In this document: piece after piece, positions 33,522 to 41,498 of the stretch
How the letters are laid out: the number at the start of each line of letters is the position of its first letter
How positions within the stretch are numbered: position 1 is the stretch's first letter
Source: Ruminococcus sp.
GTDB lineage: Bacteria; Bacillota; Clostridia; Oscillospirales; Ruminococcaceae
Length of the DNA stretch: 64,000 nucleotides
Direction: 5' to 3'
Assembly: GCA_021199375.1 (NCBI GenBank)
Contig: JAJQIB010000031.1
Span: forward strand, 59,699-123,698
The notes under the pieces: model-generated
Database searches by the model: none
Told to the model about the DNA's origin: nothing
The model's input: the letters and a program-made list of their open reading frames with translations, nothing else
Position numbers and translations under genes: made by a program

Positions 33522-33998
33522 TCAAAGCTCTACATGGCTGCACATTATTCCTGAAGGGGTTATGTCTACAAACGCATAGGATGGAGAGCGTCCATCTCTG
33601 GGGCAGGCGGCACTTCCAGGATTTAAAAGGTGAATGCCATCACGATATTCATAGTAGCGCTCATGAGTATGTCCGAAAAGCGCTACAGAGGCTCCTACCT
33701 CACGAGCTTTTTCGTAAAGCTTGGTTTTGTCGTATTTAACTCCGAAGCGATGTCCGTGGGTAAAGAAAACCTTGACCTTGCCGGCATTGTATAAGTCGCT
33801 GTTTGGAGTAAATGAGTTGTAGTCGCAATTTCCTGCAACATTGAGAATCAGCTTTTCGGGATAAACGATGCGAAGCTTATCTATTTCACGCTCGCCATCA
33901 CCCAAAAATATGAAAGTATAAACGTCTTGATTACGTTCGACAATTTCTCTTGCGGCGCTAAAGCTGCCGTGTGTATCGGAGAAAACAATCAATCGCAT
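33522..33998 (-). CDS. YfcE/MJ0936-type metallophosphoesterase
   Basis: The 158-residue calcineurin-like phosphodiesterase has FSDTHGS, FLGDGE, GNCD, FTHGHRFG and FGHTHER, which supply the two-metal site of the family. Such enzymes hydrolyse phosphodiester model substrates and the natural substrate is usually unknown. ATG 33998 gives the family N-terminus MRLIVFSDTHG and has GGAGG 11 bases upstream; a GTG at 34022 has no ribosome site. It is divergent from the three small unknown genes that follow. Confidence 0.9.
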   Translation of the reverse strand: MRLIVFSDTHGSFSAAREIVERNQDVYTFIFLGDGEREIDKLRIVYPEKLILNVAGNCDYNSFTPNSDLYNAGKVKVFFTHGHRFGVKYDKTKLYEKAREVGASVALFGHTHERYYEYRDGIHLLNPGSAACPRDGRSPSYAFVDITPSGIMCSHVEL

Positions 33999-34092
33999 AG
34001 TATTTGTGCCTCCGTTTTTCACTCTTTTATTTTAATATAGCACACAAAAGAGGGAATTTGTATAATAAAAATCTAACAAAGGAGAAATTTTT

Positions 34093-34374
34093 ATGTATAA
34101 AAATTTGAACAAAGATTTAAAACAAAGCTCAGCTCCGGAGGGAGTAGACTCAAATGGATTAAATATGCTTTTGGGGGTAGTTTCAAGCAGACTAGGATGC
34201 ACGCCTCAGCAGCTAAGGGCTCAGCTTGAAAGCGGTGAGCTGGAAAGACAGATAAAAAGCTCGGACAATCCACAGCTTAATGGAATTAAGCAGATTTTAA
34301 ACGATCCGGAGGCAGCTCAGAAAATAATAAATGATCCAAAAGCCAAGCAGGCTTTTAAAAGGCTAAAGAAATAG
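34093..34374 (+). CDS. Unknown 93-aa protein, first of a three-gene cluster
   Basis: Not recognised. The protein is small, helical and charged, with LNMLLGVVSSRLGCTPQQLRAQLESGELERQI and a repeating NDPEAAQKIINDPKAKQAFKRLKK end. No signal peptide or membrane helix. ATG 34093 is preceded by AAAGGAG. The next gene begins 12 bases later. The second and third proteins of the cluster recall conserved small proteins of spore-forming Clostridia, from memory only. Confidence 0.7.
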   Translation: MYKNLNKDLKQSSAPEGVDSNGLNMLLGVVSSRLGCTPQQLRAQLESGELERQIKSSDNPQLNGIKQILNDPEAAQKIINDPKAKQAFKRLKK

Positions 34375-34386
34375 GAGTGACATCTT

Positions 34387-34833
34387 ATGGCAGATGATGT
34401 AATGAGCAGGCTGTCGCAGGCTCTTAGTGACCCTCAGACTATGCAGCAGGTAAACTCGGTATTGTCACAGCTTACAGGCGGCAATGCCGAGATGGAGGCG
34501 AGCACGCAAGCTGCTGCAAGCAGCTCCCCTTCACCCGATATATCCTCAATGCTCTCATCGCTGCTTGCTCAAAATAGCACTGCACAGCCTGTACAGACAA
34601 ATGCTGCACCGAGCGATTCAGGCTTTGACATGGGCAAGCTTATGCAGATTGGCAGCATGCTCTCAAGCAGCGGTGAAAATGATCAAAATGTAGCACTGTT
34701 ACTTGCACTAAAGCCGCTGCTAAAGAACGAAAGTCAAGCTAAGGTGGATAGAATAGTGCGTATTTTTAAGGTGCTTGCAGCATATCCGCTTTTGCGTGAC
34801 AGCGGACTTCTTGGAGGTGATTTGTTTGGCTGA
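34387..34833 (+). CDS. Unknown 148-aa protein, second of the cluster
   Basis: The N-terminal half is low-complexity (Ser/Ala/Gln-rich, LSQALSDPQTMQQVNSVLSQL), and the C-terminal half is helical with LLALKPLLKNESQAKVDRIVRIFKVLAAYPLLRDSGLL. The latter pattern, LKP-x-L...K-x-D-x-I-x-R-hydrophobic, looks conserved and may form a small helical domain. It overlaps the third gene by eight bases, which indicates translational coupling. Function unknown. Confidence 0.65.
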   Translation: MADDVMSRLSQALSDPQTMQQVNSVLSQLTGGNAEMEASTQAAASSSPSPDISSMLSSLLAQNSTAQPVQTNAAPSDSGFDMGKLMQIGSMLSSSGENDQNVALLLALKPLLKNESQAKVDRIVRIFKVLAAYPLLRDSGLLGGDLFG

Positions 34834-35107
34834 TGAGGGCTTTAGGAGTATGCAGCAGGAGGCAATGGATCGTGTTCGTGAGATGCAGCGGCGCTCACAA
34901 AGCTACATTGAGCCATCTGCGCCGCCGAATGACACAGAGGAGGAAAAAAGCAGGTCAGAGCCTGCTTTAGAGGATAAGACGCTTTTTAACATCGGCGGAA
35001 TAAAAATCGATGAGGAAAAAGCGCTTATCGCTTTGCTTATTTACATATTATACAAGAATAAGGCGGATATGAAGCTGTTGCTGGGACTTGGATATCTGCT
35101 GCTTTAG
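34826..35107 (+). CDS. Unknown 93-aa protein, third of the cluster
   Basis: The start is most likely the TTG at 34826, right after GGAGGTGAT (34813-34821), not the ATG at 34775 inside the previous gene. The N-terminus is charged (MQQEAMDRVREMQRRSQSY), the middle acidic (EEEKSRSEPALEDKT) and the end hydrophobic (ALIALLIYILYKNKADMKLLLGLGYLLL) with a lysine turn, suggesting a membrane hairpin or amphipathic anchor. Its stop TAG overlaps the stop of convergent thiE by two bases, and no terminator separates the two. Confidence 0.65.
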   Translation: MADEGFRSMQQEAMDRVREMQRRSQSYIEPSAPPNDTEEEKSRSEPALEDKTLFNIGGIKIDEEKALIALLIYILYKNKADMKLLLGLGYLLL

Positions 35108-35739
35108 AGCTTTGCTAAAATCTCGCACATCTGTTTTGCGGCTTGCTCGGGATTTTTATCCGAAATTATATCCGAAATTACTGCTGCCGCATTTATGCCC
35201 GTACCCTTAAGTGCAAGCACATTTGAACGTTTGATGCCGCCTATCGCAACTATTGGAATGTCGACGGCTTTTCTTATAGCTAAAAGATTATCTATAGTGT
35301 TGACCTTAACATTAGGCTTTGTTGATGAGGTAAACATTGCGCCGACTCCGATATAGTCGGCTCCGTCAGCCTGCGCTCTTTGTGCAAGCTTAACGCTGGG
35401 TGCTGTGACACCGATTATTTTGTCGTTTCCTAATATGTGTCTGGCTTCACGACATGGCAAATCACTTTGACCGAGATGCACGCCTGCCGCATCTACGCTC
35501 AGCGCTATATCAAGTCTATCGTTTATGATAAGCGGCACATTATAGCTGTCAGTTACTGATTTAACACGCTTTGCCAGCTCAAAAAGCTCACGAGAGCTCA
35601 GACTCTTCTCACGCAGCTGAATAACGCCTGCGCCGCCTTTTATAACCGACTCTACCGACTGCTCGACCGTTTCGGAGGACATGAGTACACTGTCGGTACA
35701 AATATATAGTATACAACCGTTATTAAAAATATCTTTCAT
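35104..35739 (-). CDS. thiE: Thiamine-phosphate synthase
   Basis: The 211-residue TIM-barrel enzyme joins HMP-pyrophosphate and thiazole phosphate into thiamine phosphate. VIQLREKSLSSRELFELA, LIINDRLDIALSVDAAGVHLGQSDLP, IIGVTAPSV and ADYIGVGAMFTSSTKPN are family motifs, as is IPIVAIGGI. It is the last gene of thiD-thiC-thiE, three bases after thiC. Genes for thiazole synthesis are not in the operon, so the thiazole half is made or salvaged elsewhere. Confidence 0.95.
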   Translation of the reverse strand: MKDIFNNGCILYICTDSVLMSSETVEQSVESVIKGGAGVIQLREKSLSSRELFELAKRVKSVTDSYNVPLIINDRLDIALSVDAAGVHLGQSDLPCREARHILGNDKIIGVTAPSVKLAQRAQADGADYIGVGAMFTSSTKPNVKVNTIDNLLAIRKAVDIPIVAIGGIKRSNVLALKGTGINAAAVISDIISDKNPEQAAKQMCEILAKL

Positions 35740-35742
35740 GGC

Positions 35743-37077
35743 TTATTTGTTATCTGGAGTTCGTCCAAGCTCTGAGCAGAAGGTTACCTGCTTGCCCTCT
35801 AAAATCATATTTGTCGTTCTTACAGCACACATCTTGCCGCACATCGAGCAGGTGTGTCTATCTGCTGGAGGAGTTTGCTCAAAGAATCTCTTTGCTTTTT
35901 CACCATCTATTGCAATATCAAACATCTTATCCCAATCCATGGCATGTCTAGCCTTAGCCATTTCGTTATCCTTGTCCATTGCATGGGGAACGCCCTTGGC
36001 AATGTCAGCCGCATGAGCCGCTATCTTGCTTGCGATAATTCCCTCTTTTACATCATCCGCATCAGGAAGACGAAGATGCTCAGCAGGCGTTACATAGCAA
36101 AGAAAATCCGCTCCGCTTGCCGCAGCAATTGCTCCGCCTATAGCAGACGTAATGTGGTCATATCCGGGTGCAATATCTGTAACGAGTGGTCCTAAAACAT
36201 AGAAGGGAGCATTGTGACAGATGGTCTTTTGTAGCTTCATGTTGGCTGCAATCTGATCCATTGGCATATGTCCCGGACCCTCTACCATAACCTGAACATC
36301 CTTTTCCCAAGCACGCTTTGTAAGGTTGCCAAGCTCTATTAGCTCGCTTATCTGTCCTGCATCGGAGGCATCCTTTAAGCATCCTGGACGAAGTGCATCG
36401 CCGAGCGAGATGGTTACATCGTACTCACGAAGAATTTCAAGCACATCATCATAGTACTCAAAGAAGGGATTTTCATTTCCCGTCATCATCATCCATGCAA
36501 AAAGCAATGAGCCACCACGAGAAACTATGTTCATCTCTCTACCCTCACGTCTAAAAGCTTCAACCGCACGACGGTTTATTCCTGCGTGAATTGTCATGAA
36601 GTCTACGCCCTCTTTAGCATGAGCCTCAACCACCTTAAGAAAGTCCTGAGCGGTAATTTCAAGCAAATCCTTTTCCAAATAGCCGATTGCATCGTACATA
36701 GGTACAGTGCCTATCATTGCAGGAGATTTTTCTATTAGTGCAGTGCGAAAGGTATTGGTCTTTCCGTAGTTAGACAAATCCATAATAGCTTCTGCGCCAA
36801 AGTCGATAGCCATATCGACCTTTTTCATTTCAAGGTCATAGTCCTTAGCATCGCCCGAAATCCCCAGATTTACATTAATTTTGGTTTTGAGTCCGCTACC
36901 GATTCCTTCTGGTGAAAGTGATTTGTGGTTAATGTTTGCAGGAATACAAACCTCGCCTGTTGCAACCCTTTGTCTTATCTCATCAGGAGTGCGGTATTCC
37001 TTTTTTGCCACAATCTCCATTTCAGGAGTGATAATGCCTTTCTTGGCAGCTTCCATTTGTGTTTTATAATCTCTCAT
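35743..37077 (-). CDS. thiC: Phosphomethylpyrimidine synthase
   Basis: The 444-residue radical-SAM enzyme rearranges aminoimidazole ribotide into the pyrimidine (HMP-P) of thiamine. [20 protein letters not shown] at the front, [45 protein letters not shown] and the cluster-binding C-terminus CSMCGKMC are visible. The cysteines read C-x2-C-x3-C here rather than the C-x2-C-x4-C of the E. coli enzyme. ATG 37077 follows AAAGGA; the frame is open further upstream but overlaps thiD. Lies 17 bases after thiD. Confidence 0.95.
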   Translation of the reverse strand: MRDYKTQMEAAKKGIITPEMEIVAKKEYRTPDEIRQRVATGEVCIPANINHKSLSPEGIGSGLKTKINVNLGISGDAKDYDLEMKKVDMAIDFGAEAIMDLSNYGKTNTFRTALIEKSPAMIGTVPMYDAIGYLEKDLLEITAQDFLKVVEAHAKEGVDFMTIHAGINRRAVEAFRREGREMNIVSRGGSLLFAWMMMTGNENPFFEYYDDVLEILREYDVTISLGDALRPGCLKDASDAGQISELIELGNLTKRAWEKDVQVMVEGPGHMPMDQIAANMKLQKTICHNAPFYVLGPLVTDIAPGYDHITSAIGGAIAAASGADFLCYVTPAEHLRLPDADDVKEGIIASKIAAHAADIAKGVPHAMDKDNEMAKARHAMDWDKMFDIAIDGEKAKRFFEQTPPADRHTCSMCGKMCAVRTTNMILEGKQVTFCSELGRTPDNK

Positions 37078-37094
37078 GTCAATTTTCCTTTCTG

Positions 37095-37883
37095 TTAGAG
37101 GTATTTGTAAAAGTGATTTACCGGACTGTGTCCGTGTCCTACGGTGTAGGATTTTTTTATTGCCATTGTAACAAATTCCTTTGCATTGCGTATGGAACCC
37201 TCCATGCTCATGCCGTTTGCAAGATTTGCCGTGATTGCGGAAGAAAGCGTGCATCCCGTGCCGTGAGTGTTAGGTGAGTCTATGCGTTCTTGACAAAAAG
37301 TAATGACATCATCCTCGCCATAAAGAATGTCTACGCATTGACCTTCAAGGTGTCCGCCCTTTATCAACAGATTTTTAACTCCCATCTCACCTTGTATAAC
37401 CTTTGAAGCGTTGTCAAAATCGTCAGCCGATTTTATATCAACTCCCGAAATTACCCTAGCCTCATCCATATTTGGTGTAAGAAGATTAACAATTGGGAAA
37501 AGCTGTTCACGCATTGCCGTAAGGGTGTTGCCATCGGATAATGAATCGCCGCTTGTTGCGACTAAAACAGGATCACAAACTATGATTTTTGGCTTGTAAT
37601 ACCTTAGCTTGTCAGCTACTGCGCAAATTATTTCGGCAGACGGCAGCATTCCAAGCTTTACTGAATCAACCTCAATATCCTCAAACACCGCATCAATCTG
37701 CTGCTCAATTTCATTTGTGGGAAGGTTATGCACTGATAGCACACGGCAGGTGTTTTCTGCAACAACCGAGGTTATTACGCTCATTCCGTAGGTGCCATGC
37801 GCACTAAAGGTCTTTAAATCCGCCTGAATTCCCGCTCCTCCTGAACAGTCAGAGCCGGCTATTGTTAGGCATTTTTTTATCAT
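37095..37883 (-). CDS. thiD: Hydroxymethylpyrimidine (phosphate) kinase
   Basis: The 262-residue ribokinase-like enzyme phosphorylates HMP and [46 protein letters not shown] at the front and the catalytic [16 protein letters not shown] at the end are diagnostic. ATG 37883 follows GAGGTGAAG and is 22 bases after the riboswitch terminator; an upstream open frame (to 37919) is inside that terminator and not used. First gene of the thi operon. Confidence 0.95.
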   Translation of the reverse strand: MIKKCLTIAGSDCSGGAGIQADLKTFSAHGTYGMSVITSVVAENTCRVLSVHNLPTNEIEQQIDAVFEDIEVDSVKLGMLPSAEIICAVADKLRYYKPKIIVCDPVLVATSGDSLSDGNTLTAMREQLFPIVNLLTPNMDEARVISGVDIKSADDFDNASKVIQGEMGVKNLLIKGGHLEGQCVDILYGEDDVITFCQERIDSPNTHGTGCTLSSAITANLANGMSMEGSIRNAKEFVTMAIKKSYTVGHGHSPVNHFYKYL

Positions 37884-37897
37884 AGGCTTCACCTCAT

Positions 37898-37933
37898 CAA
37901 AAAAGGGACATCCACACAAAATGCGGAAGTCCC
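37898..37933 (-). terminator. Attenuator terminator of the thi riboswitch
   Basis: On the minus strand GGGAC-TT-CCGCA pairs with TGTGG-AT-GTCCC (37933-37905), followed by six T. It lies between the TPP aptamer and thiD, the usual layout for transcription termination on TPP binding. Confidence 0.85.
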
Positions 37934-37960
37934 GAAAATCATCGTTATTGATTACTCATT

Positions 37961-38038
37961 GCTTCCTACAACGGTATTAACCGACAGGTTCAAAGGGTCG
38001 AGGAAAATCCTCTCTCAACTAAATAAGTTCCCCTGCAA
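37961..38038 (-). promoter_or_regulatory. TPP riboswitch (THI element)
   Basis: On the minus strand the conserved parts occur in order: AGGGGAAC, TTGAGAGAGG, GACCCTTTGAACCTG, GGTTAATACCG and GTAGGAAGCAA. TTGC/GCAA can close P1. It precedes a terminator and thiD-thiC-thiE, so high thiamine pyrophosphate should stop transcription. Confidence 0.95.
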
Positions 38039-38051
38039 ATGCTGTATCTTT

Positions 38052-38080
38052 ATTGTATCAGAAAATGCGTGAGTTGTCAA
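38052..38080 (-). promoter_or_regulatory. Promoter of the thi operon
   Basis: On the minus strand TTGACA (38080-38075), 17 bases, TACAAT (38057-38052). The start point would be about 38045, immediately before the aptamer. Confidence 0.85.
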
Positions 38081-38628
38081 GGCTTAACGTACAGGTTTAT
38101 TCTGAAATAAGTGCTTACGTCTTTTCCTTAGATATGATTAACAGAGGTGTTTTTGCTACTAATATTGAGAAATTATTGGTATATTCTTTGAACGAGCAAA
38201 ACAAAGTAGGAGAGGATGTTCAGCAAATTATTGTTAAAATATATGATCATTTTCAACTTGTGCTGTATCAAATAGAAAACACAAACAATATTTTTTCTAA
38301 TAGCATTGACGAAGCAAAAGAAAATTTTCAAAAGCAAATAAAAAGTGTAGAGAAAGAATATATTTCAATACTAGGAATATTTGCAGCAATTGTCTTGGCT
38401 TTTGTGGGTGGGATAACTTTTTCCACATCAGTATTGCAAAACATAGCAGATGCCAGTATATATAGATTGTTAATTATAGTAGATTTTCTAACAGCTGTTA
38501 TAATTAATATCATCTATATTCTTGTCAAGCTAATAATTATTATTAATGAAAAGCCACAAAAGTTTTTTAATATAAAAAGGGTAAATTTAGCTTGTACAGT
38601 CATTGCAATTATTATCATTTTTGCTTGA
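38065..38628 (+). pseudogene. Membrane protein ORF, probably 5'-truncated
   Basis: The frame is open from 38053, with the first ATG at 38065, but there is no ribosome site and the 5' end overlaps the thi promoter on the other strand. The product (about 187 residues) has a helical, probably coiled-coil part (VGEDVQQIIVKIYDHFQLVLYQIENTNNIFSNSIDEAKENFQKQIKSVEKEY) and three membrane helices (ISILGIFAAIVLAFVGGITFSTSVLQNI and two more). This helix pattern recalls C-terminal anchors of accessory Firmicute proteins, some defence related, from memory. A+T content is higher than in neighbours. I think it is the C-terminal remnant of a longer gene; a complete small gene cannot be excluded. Confidence 0.45.
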
Positions 38629-38734
38629 ATGATTAATGCCACGCAATTAACAAACTATATTGCTGATTTCTTGCCTTGGTGAGATAAGCTAATTACAACA
38701 TACTATTTAGTAGTAAAAAACTGCTGATAAAGCT

Positions 38735-38763
38735 ATAGCCGAGGATAATGATTTCTCGGCTAT
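38735..38763 (+). repeat. Nine-base inverted repeat in the 38629-38988 gap
   Basis: ATAGCCGAG and CTCGGCTAT (38735-38743, 38755-38763) form a hairpin without T-tract. The gap 38629-38988 has no gene; it holds this hairpin and the first copy of the 128-bp direct repeat. Confidence 0.4.
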
Positions 38764-38853
38764 CCTAATTTAGCTTTCTTAATTGATTTTCTTGCTTATT
38801 ATTCTCTCACAAATAAGCATAAAAATCAATGATTTTTTTGTTAATAGTATATT

Positions 38854-38982
38854 AAAAGCCCAAAGCTTTTACACTCTGGACTTTAGATCTATACTGTTTA
38901 TTATATAATAACACACAATTTTAGATTTTAAGAGAATTTTGGTTTTAACAAAAAACAGCCGCCCACTTTGTGTGAGCGACTG
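38854..38982. repeat. Direct repeat copy A beside the zeta toxin module
   Basis: About 129 bp that recurs at 40013-40139 in the same orientation at roughly 90% identity by eye, including an identical core of about 50 bases. Read on the minus strand it starts 6 bases after the toxin stop with a terminator hairpin (CAGTCGCTCAC / GTGGGCGGCTG, then TTTTTT) and ends with a second hairpin (AAAGTCCA / TGGGCTTTT). Confidence 0.85.
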
Positions 38983-38988
38983 CTAGAA

Positions 38989-39591
38989 TCAAATATTAAG
39001 TTCTGCTTGTTCCATTGGTGTTATTCCAACAAGCTTTGATATATCTTGTTTTGTCCAAATTCCATCTAACGGACAACACCAGCATTCTTCTTTCCGTTTC
39101 TTAAAGATTCGATATGGTGAGTCTAGCGAATTGTCATATATATGGCAAACATTCGTAACGGGAACAATTTCTTTGACAAGATCTAGTGCTTTGTGATAAC
39201 GGCTAATTATCTTATCAGTTGGAACGTTATGCCCTCCTGCACTGACTCTTAATCCAACTCTTGAAACATTGATTTCAGGATCATAAGTTAATACATAATA
39301 GCAACGTATAAAGTATCCATGCTCTTTTGCTTTTTTTAAAAGTTTTAGATTCCTATCTGTAGAAAGAACTGTTTCAAAGCAAAAGTCAACCCTTTGTTGC
39401 AAGCATTCTTCACGTTGCTTTTCTGCTAGTTGTGCTGCTTCAAGATCTGTACACAAGATGTTCTTCTTGATATCATCAGCATTAATGTATAACATAGTAG
39501 GTGGTTTCAGCAATTCAGCAAAAGTGCTTTTCCCTGAACCATTTGGACCAGCAAAGACAACAATTTCAGGTTTTTTATTTGCATCTTTCAC
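38989..39591 (-). CDS. Zeta-toxin-like P-loop kinase
   Basis: The 200-residue protein begins with a Walker A motif FAGPNGSGKST (Lys21) followed by YINADDIKKNI, the Asn-Ala-Asp element of zeta toxins, and FCFETVLST, then a helical part with LRVSAGGHNVPTDKIISRYHKAL, containing the arginine region typical of the family. Zeta toxins phosphorylate UDP-N-acetylglucosamine and block wall synthesis; some relatives are not toxic. It overlaps the small upstream gene by 17 bases, as antitoxin-toxin pairs do. ATG 39591 has a weak ribosome site, so it is probably coupled to the partner. Confidence 0.85.
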   Translation of the reverse strand: MKDANKKPEIVVFAGPNGSGKSTFAELLKPPTMLYINADDIKKNILCTDLEAAQLAEKQREECLQQRVDFCFETVLSTDRNLKLLKKAKEHGYFIRCYYVLTYDPEINVSRVGLRVSAGGHNVPTDKIISRYHKALDLVKEIVPVTNVCHIYDNSLDSPYRIFKKRKEECWCCPLDGIWTKQDISKLVGITPMEQAELNI

Positions 39592-39826
39592 TATAACTAC
39601 CTCTTAAAATCCTTCCTCCTGCTTCTTCACGGGTGCCATCAGGATATACTATATACACTTTTTCCGTTTTAGGGTCATATTCTGATATTGGCAATCCTAG
39701 AGCTTTTCTTTTTTCCAGTTCTCGTTTTACTGCAAGACGAGCGTTTCGCACGAGGATTGAATCATCTGGTATTTGCTTGTTCATAGAAACACCCCATTTT
39801 TCAAAAATTTTAGGTCGGTTACTCAT
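39575..39826 (-). CDS. Probable antitoxin of the zeta-like toxin
   Basis: The 83-residue protein has a basic helical stretch (ILVRNARLAVKRELEKRKALGLPISEYD) and a beta segment (KVYIVYPDGTREEAGGRI). It is not an epsilon antitoxin that I recognise, but gene order, size and the 17-base overlap with the kinase fit an antitoxin or chaperone partner. ATG 39826 has AAGGAGG four bases before it; a second ATG at 39784 with GGGGTG is also possible. Confidence 0.7.
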   Translation of the reverse strand: MSNRPKIFEKWGVSMNKQIPDDSILVRNARLAVKRELEKRKALGLPISEYDPKTEKVYIVYPDGTREEAGGRILRGSYSERCK

Positions 39827-39840
39827 TTTTCCTCCTTAAT

Positions 39841-39869
39841 ATTATATCATATCAATGCTATTTTGTCAA
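39841..39869 (-). promoter_or_regulatory. Promoter of the toxin-antitoxin pair
   Basis: On the minus strand TTGACA (39869-39864), 17 bases, TATAAT (39846-39841), a perfect consensus. The start should fall at about 39834, inside the AAGGAGG of the first gene, so the 5' leader is only about 8-10 nt. Confidence 0.8.
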
Positions 39870-40012
39870 GCAATGATATTATGGTTCTGGAGCGAGTGTT
39901 TTTACCTCCTCATTAATATTTGATCCAATTGATGCTCCATGTTATCAATTTGATCCTGCAACAAAGTTATAGTTGATTTTTAGAAGTGGGAAAATGGACT
40001 TCTAAAAAAACA

Positions 40013-40139
40013 AAAAGTCCAAAGCTTTTACACTCTGAACTTTAGAACTTTGCTGTTTATTATATAATAACACACAATTTTAGATTTTAAGAGAATTTTG
40101 GTTGTAACAAAACAGTCGCCCACACATAGTGAGCGACTG
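40013..40139. repeat. Direct repeat copy B
   Basis: Second copy of the 128-bp repeat (see 38854-38982), starting 15 bases after the stop of the truncated NYN gene on the minus strand. The terminator stem is conserved although its loop differs (CACATAGTG against CTTTGTGTG), which suggests the hairpin matters. The gap 39827-40154 holds this repeat, the toxin promoter and an AT-rich stretch. Confidence 0.85.
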
Positions 40140-40154
40140 TTACTTTATTGATTT

Positions 40155-40460
40155 TTATATGTTTGTATTCTTTTTTATGTATGGTTCTCTGCTTATATTA
40201 CCATCTATATGTTCATGTAAATCATCTTTGACAGGATTTCCCATTGGACAAAGAAGAAAATCGATTCCTTCACGGCGAGCTTGCTTTGCGGCAGGAACAA
40301 AATCGCTATCTCCAGAAACAAGTATTATTTGATCTACTTGCTTTTTAAATGCTAGAGAAGAAATATCAACACCTATTCGCATATCTACACCTTTTTGTTC
40401 AATATTTAAAGATAAGTGCTCTTTTCCTATATCTTTTATTTCTAATGTTCCGTTCATCAA
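40155..40460 (-). pseudogene. NYN-domain (LabA/DUF88-like) protein, N-terminus missing
   Basis: The remaining about 100 residues contain GVDMRIGVDISSLAFKKQVDQIILVSGDSDFVPAAKQARREGIDFLLCPMGN, the second half of a NYN (PIN-like RNase) domain including the SGDSDF acidic motif. The first half, with the first catalytic aspartate, is absent: just ten bases upstream the stop codon of an ABC permease gene appears. TTG/ATG codons at 40460-40455 have no ribosome site. The most likely reading is a gene cut by recombination or by insertion of the neighbouring ABC cassette. Confidence 0.75.
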
Positions 40461-40469
40461 TTTTTTATT

Positions 40470-41498
40470 TTATTTTGTCATCCTTTTATTCCAAAGAGCT
40501 ATGCTTGCTATACTGTAAATTGCAAGCTTTACAAGTAAAATTGCCGAAAGCTTTATGACATTAAAATCGCAGGTGAGCTTATTAGAAATTCCGCCTGCGA
40601 GTAGGAGGTATTGTAAATCCGACGCCGCTGTATTCATTAGCATTGATATACAAGCTATTGTTACAAAGCTGATAAAAGCCGTAAAAATGCTGCTTTTTGT
40701 AATGTTTGAAATGAGTGATATATAAACTGCACTCACTGACCAGGAAAACGACTGCTTTAGCGTGTTTAAAAGAAAATACTGCCATATAGTTAGATTATCA
40801 AATCCCGAATAGCCTATTATGTTTTTTATCGGCATACCTGCAAAGGATGTTATTTTCGGCAAAAAAGCAATGTATTCAACCATACAAAAGCTAAATGATA
40901 TTATAAATGCAAGGATGAATGTTAATGTGAGCTTTATCGCACAGGTTTTAGCTCTGCCGTTTTGTGTGGTGAGCACCACCGAATACGATCCTGATTGAAA
41001 TTCCGGGCAAAAAACTGCTATTGCGAAAAAAATTATTACAATTGCCGCAGGATAGCTTAGCCCTAAGCTGTCCAAAAAATCTAAGCAGTCGGTATCGTAA
41101 AAAAACTCACATTCGCCTTTGATGCTATCAAAATATTCACATTTTGTAATTAGATATTCGACCGTTGAAATCTTTGATAAAGCGCTGTTGTATTCCAAAT
41201 TATATTCATCAAAATCCTCAAGTGTTATTCTATTTTCCTTATAGTCTGTTTGAATTTCGTCATACATATCTATCGTTTCGCAAAACGAATTATATTCTTC
41301 AAGAATTAACTCCTTCTTTTCCTGTGTATACTCTCCTGAAAGTGTATTCATGTACGACTTGTAAATTTCTTTGGAATATGGCAAATTATCTGCACTTGGA
41401 ATGAAGCATATAGCATATCCCAAAGCTAGTGATAAAAAAATGAGCAAAAGCTTTAGCGGCGAAAATAGCTTTTTTATTTCAAATGCCAGAATCCTCAT
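40470..41498 (-). CDS. ABC-2 type permease
   Basis: The 342-residue membrane protein has one N-terminal helix (LKLLLIFLSLALGYAICFI), an extracellular helical region of about 110 residues, then about five helices (YPAAIVIIFFAIAVFCPEF, IKLTLTFILAFIISFSFCM and others). This is the layout of ABC-2 exporters that move peptides or lipids. Its ATG overlaps the stop of the ATPase gene (ATGA), so the two are translated together. Last gene of a four-gene cassette. Confidence 0.8.
   Translation of the reverse strand: MRILAFEIKKLFSPLKLLLIFLSLALGYAICFIPSADNLPYSKEIYKSYMNTLSGEYTQEKKELILEEYNSFCETIDMYDEIQTDYKENRITLEDFDEYNLEYNSALSKISTVEYLITKCEYFDSIKGECEFFYDTDCLDFLDSLGLSYPAAIVIIFFAIAVFCPEFQSGSYSVVLTTQNGRAKTCAIKLTLTFILAFIISFSFCMVEYIAFLPKITSFAGMPIKNIIGYSGFDNLTIWQYFLLNTLKQSFSWSVSAVYISLISNITKSSIFTAFISFVTIACISMLMNTAASDLQYLLLAGGISNKLTCDFNVIKLSAILLVKLAIYSIASIALWNKRMTK

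Noticed and set aside
33367..33739. Plus-strand frames over the yfcE terminator and gene
   Set aside because: Low-complexity, overlap a terminator and a conserved phosphoesterase on the other strand.
37059..37277. Frames at the thiD/thiC junction that extend thiC to 37254
   Set aside because: The extension overlaps the thiD C-terminus and lacks similarity to ThiC; the ATG at 37077 is the right start.
38629..40154. CRISPR array made by the two 128-bp repeats
   Set aside because: Only two copies, far too long and 1.16 kb apart with genes between.
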